From Paenibacillus sp. FSL H7-0357 (GTDB lineage Bacteria; Bacillota; Bacilli; Paenibacillales; Paenibacillaceae): DNA of 64,000 nucleotides. Position numbers and translations under genes: made by a program. The DNA lies in the NCBI RefSeq assembly GCF_000758525.1, contig NZ_CP009241.1:2108001-2172000 (forward strand), in the 5' to 3' direction. Below, piece after piece: positions 1 to 8,885 of the stretch (position 1 is its first letter; each line of letters opens with the position of its first letter). The notes under the pieces were generated by a model, which was given only the letters and a program-made list of their open reading frames with translations, had not been told where the DNA came from and made no database searches.

Positions 1-1
1 G

Positions 2-472
2 ATCGGGGACCTGAACAATTACGAGCTGCGTGAAACGATTATGTACTGCGGCACAATGGCTCTGAACGGCATGGTCAGCATGGGCTTCGCCGGAGACTGG
101 GCAACACACAACATCGAGCATGCCGTATCAGCAGTCTACGATATCCCGCATGGCGGCGGTTTGGCTATTCTCTTCCCGCAATGGATGAAGTACAACCTCA
201 GTACGAACCCTGCCCGCTTCCGCCAGCTGGCCGTGAACGTATTCGGCATTGATCCGTCCGGCAAAAGCGATGAAGAAGCCGGTCTTGAAGGCATTGAAGC
301 ACTGCGCCGCTTCTGGGATTCCATCGGTGCGCCGAAGACCTTGGGCGACTATGATATCAATGACAGCGAAATCGGAAATATGGCCGACAAAGCGGTGCGT
401 TTCGGACCGTTCGGTAATTTCCGCAAGCTGGAGCGTGAGGATGTCGTAAAAATTTATACAATGGCGCTGTAA
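2..472 (+). CDS. Iron-containing alcohol dehydrogenase, C-terminal part
   Basis: The gene enters from outside the window; its frame is open from base 2 and ends at a TAA at 470-472, leaving about 156 residues. The visible part holds the helical C-terminal half typical of group III iron alcohol dehydrogenases (YugJ/YugK, butanol dehydrogenase type). It includes the segment [20 protein letters not shown], where the histidines match the iron-binding HxxxH region, and a following second metal-site stretch [16 protein letters not shown]. Such enzymes reduce aldehydes to alcohols with NAD(P)H in the cytoplasm. The N-terminal nucleotide-binding half is not visible, so substrate and exact subfamily cannot be judged. 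A terminator follows. Confidence 0.88.
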   Translation: MGDLNNYELRETIMYCGTMALNGMVSMGFAGDWATHNIEHAVSAVYDIPHGGGLAILFPQWMKYNLSTNPARFRQLAVNVFGIDPSGKSDEEAGLEGIEALRRFWDSIGAPKTLGDYDINDSEIGNMADKAVRFGPFGNFRKLEREDVVKIYTMAL

Positions 473-522
473 GAACGCCATCATAAAGGGGCTGCAGAAC
501 TGCAGCTCCGGGCAGGAAATCA

Positions 523-553
523 AGTCGTTCCCGGTAATGGGGACGGCTTTTTT
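523..553 (+). terminator. Rho-independent terminator after alcohol dehydrogenase
   Basis: AGTCGTTCCC (523-532) pairs with GGGGACGGCT (539-548), including two G-U pairs, around a six-base loop, and a run of T follows. A second small hairpin, GGGGCTGCAG/CTGCAGCTCC, lies just before it at 488-509. Confidence 0.8.
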
Positions 554-631
554 GCATAAACTGTTGGCATAGGCCGGTTTGGGTTCAAGGCTGCTTCCAC
601 GATACAATATTGAGATAATCATCCAAGTTTG

Positions 632-658
632 TGAAACCAAGGACATGGTTTGAACGTT
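632..658 (+). promoter_or_regulatory. Sigma-W-type (ECF) promoter for yuaF-floT
   Basis: TGAAAC at 632-637, then 17 bases, then CGTT at 655-658. This matches the TGAAAC/CGT(A) pattern of Bacillus subtilis sigma-W promoters. The B. subtilis yuaFGI operon is a known sigma-W target, so position and gene content agree. It lies about 46 bases before the yuaF start. No good sigma-A promoter is seen here. Confidence 0.65.
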
Positions 659-703
659 TATACTAGTATGACAGTCCGGAACTATAGACGGGAGGAGAAA
701 ATA

Positions 704-1240
704 ATGCAAACGCTGTATTTGGGCTGTTTGGCGCTCGGCGTCATTTTTGCCGTAGTCAGCGTAGTTGTGGGAGATCTGATCGGCAATGTTTTGGATGGGA
801 TATTTGATGTAGCTTCCTTTGATTTCCTGAACCCTGCTGTGCTGGCCGGGGGAGTCACCGTATTTGGCGGAGCAGGCATTCTGCTCACGCGTTACAGCAG
901 GCTGGAAGATGGCGCTGTTCTTGCCTTGTCCTTGCTGATCGCAGCCTTTATGGGGGTGGTTCTTTACTTGGGAGTCGTCAAACCGATGGACAAAAGCGAG
1001 ATGTCAAACGGGTTCTCCATGAGCGAGCTGCCTGGCAAGATCGGAGAAATTACCGTTCCTATTCCGGCACAGGGCTATGGCGAAATCATGGTGAAGTTTG
1101 GCGCAGGCAACAGCCTGCATACGGCAGCCAGCTTTGAGCAGCTTTCCCTCCCGGCCGGGATTAAGGTTGTAGTGGTAGAGGTCCGGGAAGGTGTTGCGCT
1201 GGTAACTGAATTTGAAGAGAGAAAAGGAGTGGATTCTTAA
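704..1240 (+). CDS. yuaF: NfeD-family membrane protein (YuaF-like)
   Basis: A protein of 178 residues with three hydrophobic segments in the first 105 residues, followed by a soluble beta-rich C-terminal part of about 65 residues consistent with the NfeD OB-fold. There is no ClpP-type serine protease domain, so this is the short NfeD form. Such proteins pair with flotillins and are thought to help organise membrane microdomains under envelope stress. The start is ATG 704, after GGAGGA at 691-696; the frame extends upstream to 650 but without a ribosome site. Its TAA overlaps the next ATG (TAATG), so it is tightly coupled to the flotillin gene. Confidence 0.85.
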   Translation: MQTLYLGCLALGVIFAVVSVVVGDLIGNVLDGIFDVASFDFLNPAVLAGGVTVFGGAGILLTRYSRLEDGAVLALSLLIAAFMGVVLYLGVVKPMDKSEMSNGFSMSELPGKIGEITVPIPAQGYGEIMVKFGAGNSLHTAASFEQLSLPAGIKVVVVEVREGVALVTEFEERKGVDS

Positions 1241-2817
1241 TGTTAGGCTTAGACATTCCAGATTATTTGTTTATTCCTATTGTAGTTGTAGCGGTTCTGC
1301 TGGTGCTTGGGATTGCGTTCTGGGCACGTTACAAGACGGTCGGACCAGATGAAGGAATGATTGTCACCGGTTCCTTTCTCGGCAGCAATCATATCTCAGA
1401 TGATGGCTCGGGCCGTAAAATCAAGATAGTCCGCGGGGGCGGGGCGTTCATTCTGCCTGTCTTCCAGAAGGCCGAGTTCATGTCTCTGCTTTCGCATAAG
1501 CTCGATGTGACGACACCGGAGGTATACACTGAGCAAGGGGTGCCGGTTATCGCCGATGGTGTGGCTATTATCAAGGTAGGCAGTTCTACCGAAGATGTGG
1601 CAACGGCAGCCGAACAGTTCATGGGCAAGCCGATAGAAGGGCTGAAGAGCGAGGCGCAGGAAGTGCTTGAAGGGCATCTGCGGGCGATTCTCGGCTCAAT
1701 GACTGTGGAAGAGGTTTACCGCAACCGTGACCGGTTTGCCCAGGAGGTTCAGGGTGTAGCAGCGCGCGATCTTAAGAAGATGGGACTGCAGATTGTCTCC
1801 TTCACCATCAAAGATGTGCGCGACAAGCACGGATACTTGGAAGCTCTAGGTAAACCGCGGATTGCTGCAGTGAAGCGGGATGCAGAAATCGCCGAAGCGG
1901 AAGCGCTGCGGGATGCGCGGATCCAGAAGGCAAACGCCGAGGAGCAAGGGCAGAAGGCTGAACTGCTGCGGGATACGAACATCGCCGAAGCCTCCAAGGA
2001 CAATCAGCTGAAGGTTGCAGCCTTTAAACGTGATCAGGATACAGCCAAGGCGGAAGCCGATCAGGCTTATCACATCCAGGAGGCGCGCGCCAAGCAGACG
2101 GTGGTGGAAGAGCAGATGAAGGTCGAACTGGTTCGCAAGGAACGCGAGATAGACCTGCAGTCCAAAGAAATACAGGTGCGCGAGAAGCAGTACGATGCGG
2201 AAGTGAAGAAGAAAGCGGAAGCCGACCGCTACGCAGTGGAACAGGCGGCAGAAGCCGATAAGGCCAAGCGGATGCGTGAAGCCGATGCCTTGCAGTACAG
2301 CATTGAGACCCAGGCGAAGGCAACATCCGAGCAGAAACGCCTGGAAGGCCAGGCAACAGCCGACGCAGAGCTGGCTAAAGGTAAAGCGGAGTCCGAAGTT
2401 ATCCGCCTGCGTGGTCTCGCAGAAGCAGAAGCCAAAGAGAAGCTGGCCGAAGCGTTCCAGAAATTCGGCGAAGCTGCCGTGCTCGACATCATCGTGAAGA
2501 TGCTGCCTGAATTGGCCGGTAAAATTGCCGAGCCGCTGGCATCCATCGACAAGCTCACTGTGGTGGATACGGGCAATGGTGAAGGAGCGGCGCGGGTCAG
2601 CAATTATGTGACCCAGCTGATGTCGACGGCACCGGAAATGCTGAAGAGTGTCTCGGGAATTGATGTAGAGGCATTGATTAAAGGTTTGACTAAAGGAAAA
2701 ACGGGAACTCCGGACCACAGACCGGCAGTATCGGTTGCACCTGCGGTACCGGTAGTACCTGCAGTACCTACAGTACCGGCAGTGCCAGTGGTTCCAACTG
2801 ATAAACTTGAAGGATAA
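1240..2817 (+). CDS. floT: Flotillin-like protein FloT/YuaG
   Basis: 525 residues. One N-terminal membrane segment (residues about 7-28) is followed by an SPFH/band 7 domain (about 35-190). A long flotillin region of charged Glu/Ala/Lys heptads follows (about 195-400), then a C-terminal tail. The last 30 residues are an unusual Val-Pro-Ala repeat (APAVPVVPAVPTVPAVPVVP) encoded by near-identical GTACC/GCAGT units. Flotillins scaffold functional membrane microdomains and influence fluidity, secretion and signalling. The gene starts on the last base of the yuaF stop codon. A strong terminator follows at once, so yuaF-floT is a two-gene unit. Confidence 0.92.
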   Translation: MLGLDIPDYLFIPIVVVAVLLVLGIAFWARYKTVGPDEGMIVTGSFLGSNHISDDGSGRKIKIVRGGGAFILPVFQKAEFMSLLSHKLDVTTPEVYTEQGVPVIADGVAIIKVGSSTEDVATAAEQFMGKPIEGLKSEAQEVLEGHLRAILGSMTVEEVYRNRDRFAQEVQGVAARDLKKMGLQIVSFTIKDVRDKHGYLEALGKPRIAAVKRDAEIAEAEALRDARIQKANAEEQGQKAELLRDTNIAEASKDNQLKVAAFKRDQDTAKAEADQAYHIQEARAKQTVVEEQMKVELVRKEREIDLQSKEIQVREKQYDAEVKKKAEADRYAVEQAAEADKAKRMREADALQYSIETQAKATSEQKRLEGQATADAELAKGKAESEVIRLRGLAEAEAKEKLAEAFQKFGEAAVLDIIVKMLPELAGKIAEPLASIDKLTVVDTGNGEGAARVSNYVTQLMSTAPEMLKSVSGIDVEALIKGLTKGKTGTPDHRPAVSVAPAVPVVPAVPTVPAVPVVPTDKLEG

Positions 2818-2830
2818 TGCGGGATAACTC

Positions 2831-2870
2831 AAGGTATGACAGGCGCATTGCCTGTCATACCTTGAATTTT
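2831..2870 (+). terminator. Strong terminator after floT
   Basis: A perfect 14-bp stem: 2831-2844 pairs with 2850-2863 around a five-base loop, then GAATTTT. It lies only about 20 bases before the start of the ABC transporter gene. That gene must either use its own promoter or depend on read-through. Confidence 0.85.
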
Positions 2871-2891
2871 ATGGAGAGTGGGGAACTTCGT

Positions 2892-3602
2892 ATGGAGCTG
2901 CTCTTGGATAACATCCGTAAGAGCTTCGGAGATAAACAAGTGCTCAAAGGCATTGACTACACTTTTGAAAAAGGCAAGATTTACGGTCTGCTGGGCCGCA
3001 ACGGTGCCGGTAAAACCTCGCTGTTCAACTGCTTGAGCGGGGAGATTGGAATGGACAGCGGCGGGGCTTTTTTACGGGAAAACGAAGTAAGCAGTCCGCT
3101 TCGCGAGGCGGATATCGGGTATGTGTTTTCTTTGCCCATCCTGCCGGAATTTCTTACAGGCTATGAGTTTGTGAAATTCTATATGGATATCAACCGCGAC
3201 AAGATTGAACCTGGCAAAAGCATCGAAGACTATTTCGACATTATCCGGATTGAGCAGGAGGACCGCCACCGGCTGATCAAAGGGTATTCTCATGGCATGA
3301 AGAACAAGATCCAAATGCTCTGCTTTATCATTACGCGTCCGCCCTTGATATTGCTGGACGAACCATTGACTTCTTTTGACGTTGTGGTGGCACTGGAGAT
3401 CAAGAAGCTGCTGCGGGAGATGAAGCAGGATCATATCATTATTTTCTCCACCCATATTTTGCAGCTTGCAGCCGACTTGTGCGACGAACTCGTTATCCTG
3501 AATAACGGGACACTCCAGGAGATTCCTGCCGACACTCTGCACAGCCCGGAATTCGAGGAGAGAATCATAACCTTGCTAAAGGATGAGGGCAGCAATGATT
3601 AA
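2892..3602 (+). CDS. ABC transporter ATP-binding protein
   Basis: 236 residues from ATG 2892, preceded by GGGG at 2879-2882. The frame runs back to 2817 but would cross the floT terminator, so the later start is preferred; ATG 2871 is another option. Walker A is GRNGAGKTS (residues 35-43), Walker B is LILLDEPLT, and the switch His sits in STHIL. The signature loop is YSHGMKNK rather than LSGGQ, as in bacterial export-type and multidrug ABC-2 ATPases. It overlaps the following membrane gene by eight bases, so the two probably form one transporter. The substrate cannot be read from the sequence. Confidence 0.88.
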   Translation: MELLLDNIRKSFGDKQVLKGIDYTFEKGKIYGLLGRNGAGKTSLFNCLSGEIGMDSGGAFLRENEVSSPLREADIGYVFSLPILPEFLTGYEFVKFYMDINRDKIEPGKSIEDYFDIIRIEQEDRHRLIKGYSHGMKNKIQMLCFIITRPPLILLDEPLTSFDVVVALEIKKLLREMKQDHIIIFSTHILQLAADLCDELVILNNGTLQEIPADTLHSPEFEERIITLLKDEGSND

Positions 3603-5208
3603 GACGCTGAACACCATACTGGATATCAGGGGCGCATCCGGGGCGAACCGGCTGATCTATTATCTCCAGCGGTTGCCGGTAATTGGGAAGATGGCAAAGA
3701 ATGACTTGTATTCCCGGACAGGACTCAAAAAGACGCTGACTGTAATCGTGCTTATTCTGAAGATAATATGGGGCTTTCTGACCAAATTCGCTTATTTGGG
3801 AATTGTAGTCTATTGGCCGGTGATCACAATCGGCAAGGAACTGCCGCCTGCTGAACAGTATCAGCTCTATCTGCAAGTGCTGGTCATAATCAGTTGTGTC
3901 GTAGCCGCAGTTTCAAATGCGGTCATCCTGGAACCGAAGCGGGACAAATATATTTGTGTGAAGCTGATGCGGCTGCCTGCTGATCAGTACATGCACGCTA
4001 CTCTGTCGCTTCGGACCTTCAGTTTCTTTGTTTATTATATACCGGCCATGTGCCTCTTCGCTTCATTGCTGCAGGTCCCGGTCTGGCAGGGAGTGCTGCT
4101 TGCCCTGCTGTTAACTGCCTGGCGCTTGGGAAGTGAGGCGCTGCATTTATGGCTCTTCGACCGTACGGACATTGTGCTTGTCAAAAAAACAGGGTGGGTG
4201 TGGACCGTCATAGGCGTGGGATTTCCGCTTGCCTATGCTCTGCTGTATGCAGAAGTGTCCTTCGTGGACAGCGCTATGTTGTTCAACCTGCCGGCGGGTT
4301 TAGCCATTGCGGCTATAGGAGTGGTTGCCGCCGTTTATATTGCGCGTTATCCCCGTTACCGCAGTGCGGTTGATGCCGTGACCAAAATAGACGATCCGCT
4401 GCTGGATATGGGGCGTATGATGAAGGAATCGAGAGTGAAGGATGTCGAGACGAAAGAAAAGGATTTTTCAGCGGAACAGCTGAGTCCCGGTCAATTTCAG
4501 GAGAAAAGCGGCTATGCTTACCTGAATGCGATCTTTTTCTCCCGGCATAAACGTTTTTTAATACAGCCGATTCAGCGGCGGCTGCTCATCATTGGCGTGT
4601 TGTTCGCAGCCGGATTGCTGTCGATGATGGTCTCACCGGCAATGTTTACCAAGATGTCACATTTTTTAATCGGCAGCCTTTCTTATTTTGTATTTATTAT
4701 GAATTTTACCTCGATCGGTGAGAAGGTCTGCAAAGCCATGTTTTACAACTGCGACATTAGTCTGCTGCGGTATGGATTCTACCGGGAACGGACGGCGGTG
4801 CTGAGCAATTTCCGGATTCGCCTGCTGAGAATAACCGCTCTGAATTTGATTCCGGCCGGAGCTATTTGTATAGCTGTGAATCTGCTCATTCTGCTTTCGG
4901 ATGAAACCTGGGGGATTGCGGATGCAGCTGGTTTTTGCGGGGCTATCCTCGGCTTATCCCTGTTCTTCTCCGTGCATCACTTGTTCATGTATTATATTTT
5001 CCAGCCTTACAGCACAGAGCTGAATTTGAAGAATCCATTCTTCACCATTGTCAACAGTATTGTGTTGGCTGCAACCATTGTGTGCCTCCGCTTGGAGAGC
5101 ACTCCGGCTTATTTTGCGGGAATGGTACTGCTGACCACGGTAGCCTACATGACCATCGCCTTATTCCTGGTCTATAAATACTCGGGCAGAACCTTCCGGG
5201 TAAAATGA
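3595..5208 (+). CDS. ABC transporter membrane subunit, ABC-2-like
   Basis: 537 residues with about 12 hydrophobic segments in two clusters (residues 45-235 and 320-535), separated by a charged loop containing DVETKEKDFSAEQ. It overlaps the ATPase gene and has GAGGG at 3584-3588 for ATG 3595. By position it is the permease partner of the ATPase. Paired proteins of this size occur in ABC-2 exporters of Firmicutes, but I recognise no specific family. Nothing nearby indicates the cargo. Confidence 0.7.
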   Translation: MIKTLNTILDIRGASGANRLIYYLQRLPVIGKMAKNDLYSRTGLKKTLTVIVLILKIIWGFLTKFAYLGIVVYWPVITIGKELPPAEQYQLYLQVLVIISCVVAAVSNAVILEPKRDKYICVKLMRLPADQYMHATLSLRTFSFFVYYIPAMCLFASLLQVPVWQGVLLALLLTAWRLGSEALHLWLFDRTDIVLVKKTGWVWTVIGVGFPLAYALLYAEVSFVDSAMLFNLPAGLAIAAIGVVAAVYIARYPRYRSAVDAVTKIDDPLLDMGRMMKESRVKDVETKEKDFSAEQLSPGQFQEKSGYAYLNAIFFSRHKRFLIQPIQRRLLIIGVLFAAGLLSMMVSPAMFTKMSHFLIGSLSYFVFIMNFTSIGEKVCKAMFYNCDISLLRYGFYRERTAVLSNFRIRLLRITALNLIPAGAICIAVNLLILLSDETWGIADAAGFCGAILGLSLFFSVHHLFMYYIFQPYSTELNLKNPFFTIVNSIVLAATIVCLRLESTPAYFAGMVLLTTVAYMTIALFLVYKYSGRTFRVK

Positions 5209-5233
5209 TCCAGCCTCTTCCACATCTGAAATC

Positions 5234-5262
5234 TTGATGTTATGGCGGTAGCCAAGTATAAT
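5234..5262 (+). promoter_or_regulatory. Sigma-A promoter of glcT
   Basis: TTGATG (5234-5239), 17 bases, TATAAT (5257-5262). It lies about 70 bases upstream of the GTG start of glcT. Confidence 0.75.
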
Positions 5263-5332
5263 CTACACATGCTGTCAAGTTATGCAGCTGCCGCAGCGGC
5301 AAAGGTATTCAGAATTCAAAGAGGTGTAAGCA

Positions 5333-6205
5333 GTGAGCAGCATAACAGTGGCTAAGGTACTCAATAACAATGTGATTATTGCCGAGCATCCCCAATACGC
5401 CGAGGTTGTGGTGATCGGAAAGGGCATAGGCTTTAACCGGAAAATGCGTGATCGGATCAGTCTGTCTTCCGTGGAGAAGATGTTTATTCTCCGCAGCCAG
5501 GAGGAGCAGGAGCAATACAAGCAGCTCGTTCCGCAGGTGGACGAGAAGCTGATCGAGGTAGTTCAGGAGATTGTATTGCATATCATGCAGAGCAGCCGCC
5601 AACCGCTGAATGAACATATTCATATTGCACTCACTGACCATATTTCATTTGCCATCCGCCGTCATGAACAAGATATCGCCATACATAATCCGTTTCTGTA
5701 CGAAACCAGGGAAATTTACCCTGAGGAATACAGTCTGGCCGAATATGCAGTCGGGCGGATCAATCAGGCGATGGGGGTAACGTTGCCTTTTGATGAGATC
5801 GGTTTTGTCGCTTTGCATATTGTAAGCGCATTGAGCAACCGTCATATCTCCGAGGTGAAGCAGCATTCCGTGCTGATCGGTGATCTCGTGGGGCTGGTGG
5901 AGGATAATCTGAGTTATCATGTTCCGCGGGATTCCCTGGATTATTCCCGGCTGGTCACCCACCTGCGTTTTGTTCTGGAAAGACTGCGCCGTGGTGAGAG
6001 TGTGCGGGAGACTTCTTCTCTTGACGGGTTAATGAAGCGCGAATATCCTGAAATGTACATGCTGGCCTGGAAGCTGACTAAGGTCATTGAGCAGCGGGTG
6101 CGTATTCCGGTATATCCGGCTGAAGTGAGCTACCTGACTATTCATCTGCAGCGTCTGGCCCAGAAGAAAGAGGATGAAGAGGATATGGAGCAGCATGAGG
6201 GTTGA
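5333..6205 (+). CDS. glcT: BglG-family transcription antiterminator GlcT
   Basis: 290 residues. An N-terminal co-antiterminator RNA-binding domain (residues 1-57, with VAKVLNNNVII and GKGIGFNRK) is followed by two PTS regulation domains (about 65-170 and 175-280) carrying conserved histidines. GlcT binds the RNA antiterminator in the ptsG leader and prevents termination when glucose is present. The PRDs receive phosphate from HPr and the glucose permease. The start is GTG 5333, with AGAGGTG at 5320-5326. The gene sits directly before ptsG, and its RNA target is present at 6289-6325. Order and spacing match Bacillus glcT-ptsG. Confidence 0.93.
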   Translation: MSSITVAKVLNNNVIIAEHPQYAEVVVIGKGIGFNRKMRDRISLSSVEKMFILRSQEEQEQYKQLVPQVDEKLIEVVQEIVLHIMQSSRQPLNEHIHIALTDHISFAIRRHEQDIAIHNPFLYETREIYPEEYSLAEYAVGRINQAMGVTLPFDEIGFVALHIVSALSNRHISEVKQHSVLIGDLVGLVEDNLSYHVPRDSLDYSRLVTHLRFVLERLRRGESVRETSSLDGLMKREYPEMYMLAWKLTKVIEQRVRIPVYPAEVSYLTIHLQRLAQKKEDEEDMEQHEG

Positions 6206-6229
6206 AATGAACCCCTTACAAAAACATGC

Positions 6230-6258
6230 TTGCAACTTCAAAAAATCGGTGCTACAAT
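6230..6258 (+). promoter_or_regulatory. Sigma-A promoter of ptsG
   Basis: TTGCAA (6230-6235), 17 bases, TACAAT (6253-6258). Transcription would start near 6265, giving a leader of about 190 bases before ptsG. Confidence 0.8.
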
Positions 6259-6288
6259 GTTCCCTGTTCCAATAAAACAGAATACCTA

Positions 6289-6325
6289 CGTGTAACTGAT
6301 ACGATCAGGCATGAGTGATTTACAG
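6289..6325 (+). promoter_or_regulatory. RAT antiterminator site for GlcT
   Basis: The segment starting ACGTGTAACTGATACGATCA and continuing into GGCATGAGTGATTT closely resembles the ribonucleic antiterminator of Bacillus ptsG. Its 3' half contains AGGCATGAG (6307-6315), which is also the left arm of the downstream terminator. The two folds therefore exclude each other. Confidence 0.85.
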
Positions 6326-6413
6326 TATTTTGGTTGTCAGGCCCCAAGCTGGGGCAATCTAACCTTAGTGTTAGAGAGACAAACCTTAATGCTGTGTTGC
6401 TCATGCCTTTTTT
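6307..6413 (+). terminator. ptsG leader terminator, controlled by GlcT
   Basis: AGGCATGAG (6307-6315) pairs perfectly with CTCATGCCT (6400-6408), followed by TTTTTT. The 84-base interval holds its own hairpin, GCCCC/GGGGC (6341-6355). The left arm overlaps the RAT site, as expected for antitermination control. The loop is unusually long. Confidence 0.8.
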
Positions 6414-6456
6414 GGTTTCCTGTTTGTGCGAAATTACTATTAAGGAAGTGGCCTAA

Positions 6457-8511
6457 ATGTTCAAAAAGTTGTTTGGCGTTTTGCAAAGAGTCGGTAAAGC
6501 GCTTATGCTTCCTGTAGCCATCCTGCCTGCGGCGGGCTTGCTGCTCGGGATCGGCAACATGCTGGTTAACCCGGATTTCCTCCAATACGTACCGGCACTG
6601 GAAAACAGCGGGGTTCAGGCCGTTGCCAACGTTTTGATGAACTCGGGACAGATTGTTTTTGATAACCTGTCACTCTTGTTTGCGGTCGGGGTAGCCATCG
6701 GTCTTGCCGGTGGTGAAGGGGTTGCCGGTCTTGCGGCAATCATCGGTTTCCTCGTCATGAATGTAACCATGGGAACGGTACTGGGCATTAACGCTTATGT
6801 ATTGACCTGGAAGGATTTCTCCTATTCCAGTGTCTTGGGAATACCGACGCTGCAGACAGGGGTTTTCGGCGGTATCCTGGTCGGGATACTGGCCGCGTCG
6901 ATGTACAAGCGGTTCTTCCGCATAGAATTGCCGTCGTATCTCGGTTTCTTTGCGGGTAAACGGTTTGTGCCGATTATGACGGCAGTAACCTCCCTGATTC
7001 TTGGTCTTGTATTGACGGCTGTTTGGCCGCCGATCCAGCACGGCCTGAACTATGTGTCGCAAAGCATGATCAACACGAACTTGACGCTGTCGGCCTTTAT
7101 CTTCGGTGTCATTGAGCGTTCACTGATTCCTTTCGGCTTGCATCACATTTTCTATTCGCCGTTCTGGTATGAGTTCGGAAGTTATGTCGATAAAGCCGGC
7201 GAACTGGTACGCGGGGATCAGCGGATCTTCATGCAGCAGCTGCGCGACGGGGTGGATTTCACAGCGGGTACATTTACAACAGGTAAATATCCGTTCATGA
7301 TGTTCGGTCTGCCGGCAGCGGCACTGGCGATCTACCATGAAGCCAAACCTGAGAACAAAAAGATTGTCGGCAGCTTGATGGTTTCTGCAGCCCTTACTTC
7401 TTTCCTGACAGGGATTACAGAGCCGCTGGAATTCTCATTCCTGTTCGTAGCTCCGCTTCTGTTCGCAGTGCATGCTGTCTTTGCAGGTCTTTCCTTTATG
7501 ACTATGCAAATCCTTCATGTTAAGATCGGAATGACCTTCTCCGGCGGTTTTATCGACTATGTGCTGTTCGGTATTATCCCGAACCGTACTGCGTGGTGGC
7601 TGGTTATCCCGGTAGGTCTGGTTATTGCCGTGATTTACTACTTTGGATTCCGCTATGTCATCCGGAAGTTCAATCTGAAAACTCCGGGCCGTGAAGATGC
7701 ATCCGATGATTCGGAAGACGTCAACACGGGGAATGTATCTACAAGCGGTGATGATCTGCCGCGCAACATTTTGTCCGCACTGGGCGGCAAAGAAAACATC
7801 ACCCATCTGGACGCCTGCATCACCCGCCTCCGCGTCGAGGTTAAGGATAAGGCAGGCGTAGATAAGAACCGGCTGAAGAAGCTGGGTGCTTCCGGTGTGC
7901 TTGAGGTTGGTAATAACGTTCAGGCGATCTTTGGTACACGTTCAGATACAATCAAGTCACAGATACAGGATGTCATGAACGGCAGAATACCAGCTGCTTC
8001 AGCCGCACCGCAGCCTGAGCTTGAGAAGCAGGTCGGTGAAGAAGGCGCAGCAATTATTCCTGAGGACATCGTGTCCCCGGTAAATGGCGAGCTGCTTGAT
8101 ATTACGCAGGTTCCAGATGCTGTCTTCTCCCAGAAGATGACGGGTGACGGCTTCGCCTTCCTGTCAGATGACGGCAAGATTGCTTCACCGGTATACGGTA
8201 AAGTGTTCAATGTATTCCCGAGCAAGCATGCCATCGGGATTATGTCCGACGGCGGCAAGGAAGTGCTCGTGCATATTGGTGTTAATACTGTAAAGCTTAA
8301 AGGCCAAGGCTTCACAATTCTTGTAGAAGAAGGCGACCTGGTAGCTGCAGGACAGCCGATTATGGAAGTGGATCTGGAATACGTGAAAGCCCATGCGCCT
8401 TCCGTTATTTCACCGGTCATCTTCTCCAATCTGCCTGAAGGGTCGACGGTTACCTTGAAGAAGCCGGGTAAAGTGGCTGTAGGCGATAAAGACATCATCA
8501 GCATTCAGTAA
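6457..8511 (+). CDS. ptsG: Glucose PTS permease EIICBA (PtsG)
   Basis: 684 residues. The membrane EIIC domain (about 1-400) carries the typical opening [20 protein letters not shown] and the [11 protein letters not shown] motif. The EIIB domain (about 430-515) has phosphorylated Cys454 in [11 protein letters not shown]. After a Pro/Ala/Glu linker comes EIIA (about 550-680), with His591 (HAIGIMS) and active His606 ([10 protein letters not shown]), 15 residues apart. The protein imports glucose and phosphorylates it to glucose 6-phosphate. AAGGAAG at 6442-6448 supports ATG 6457. Expression should depend on GlcT through the leader RAT and terminator. All key residues are present. Confidence 0.95.
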   Translation: MFKKLFGVLQRVGKALMLPVAILPAAGLLLGIGNMLVNPDFLQYVPALENSGVQAVANVLMNSGQIVFDNLSLLFAVGVAIGLAGGEGVAGLAAIIGFLVMNVTMGTVLGINAYVLTWKDFSYSSVLGIPTLQTGVFGGILVGILAASMYKRFFRIELPSYLGFFAGKRFVPIMTAVTSLILGLVLTAVWPPIQHGLNYVSQSMINTNLTLSAFIFGVIERSLIPFGLHHIFYSPFWYEFGSYVDKAGELVRGDQRIFMQQLRDGVDFTAGTFTTGKYPFMMFGLPAAALAIYHEAKPENKKIVGSLMVSAALTSFLTGITEPLEFSFLFVAPLLFAVHAVFAGLSFMTMQILHVKIGMTFSGGFIDYVLFGIIPNRTAWWLVIPVGLVIAVIYYFGFRYVIRKFNLKTPGREDASDDSEDVNTGNVSTSGDDLPRNILSALGGKENITHLDACITRLRVEVKDKAGVDKNRLKKLGASGVLEVGNNVQAIFGTRSDTIKSQIQDVMNGRIPAASAAPQPELEKQVGEEGAAIIPEDIVSPVNGELLDITQVPDAVFSQKMTGDGFAFLSDDGKIASPVYGKVFNVFPSKHAIGIMSDGGKEVLVHIGVNTVKLKGQGFTILVEEGDLVAAGQPIMEVDLEYVKAHAPSVISPVIFSNLPEGSTVTLKKPGKVAVGDKDIISIQ

Positions 8512-8513
8512 AA

Positions 8514-8543
8514 TGTGCATTGGCATGGCGCTTCCCTTATAAT
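8514..8543 (+). promoter_or_regulatory. Possible internal promoter for ptsHI
   Basis: TATAAT at 8538-8543, with TGTGCA (8514-8519) 18 bases upstream as a weak -35. Constitutive ptsHI transcription from a promoter just before ptsH is known in Bacillus, which fits the position. Confidence 0.45.
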
Positions 8544-8609
8544 GAAGGGGAGCGCGGCCTTCACATAAGACAAACATTCAAATTAACAGAAAGCGAGTTG
8601 GATATTATC

Positions 8610-8885
8610 ATGCAAAAAACATTCAGAATTATTGACGAAGACGGAATTCACGCACGCCCAGCAACAGCGCTGGTAAATACAGCAACAAAGTTTAAAGGCA
8701 CAGAAGCATTCGCGGAAGCCAAAGGTAAAAAAGTAACACTTAAATCCATTCTCGGCGTATTGTCTTTGGGTCTTGAAGCTGGCGATACCTTGAGTCTGAT
8801 TACTGAAGGCAGTGAAGAAGCGGAAGCACTGAGCGCACTGCAAGATGTGATGATTAAAGAAGGGCTGGGAGAGCTTCATGAATAA
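8610..8885 (+). CDS. ptsH: Phosphocarrier protein HPr
   Basis: 91 residues from ATG 8610. The frame extends upstream to 8520, but the family start ([19 protein letters not shown]) fits here. The catalytic His is residue 14 (usually 15) in GIHARPAT. The regulatory Ser46 lies in [11 protein letters not shown], the site phosphorylated by HPr kinase in Firmicutes for CcpA-mediated catabolite repression. HPr carries phosphate from enzyme I to the sugar permeases and acts in the cytoplasm. The ribosome site is weak. The last eight bases overlap ptsI. Confidence 0.95.
   Translation: MQKTFRIIDEDGIHARPATALVNTATKFKGTEAFAEAKGKKVTLKSILGVLSLGLEAGDTLSLITEGSEEAEALSALQDVMIKEGLGELHE

Noticed and set aside
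1846..2832. 328-codon minus-strand frame opposite floT
   Set aside because: It is a shadow of repetitive Glu/Ala codons; the Cys/Phe/Leu-rich product is not protein-like.
2817..2891. Upstream start for the ABC ATPase at 2817
   Set aside because: It would translate through the floT terminator hairpin, and the extra residues do not resemble ABC proteins.
8520..8543. TTGGCA as the -35 of the ptsH promoter
   Set aside because: It is only 12 bases from TATAAT, too close for sigma-A; the weaker TGTGCA at 18 bases is preferred.
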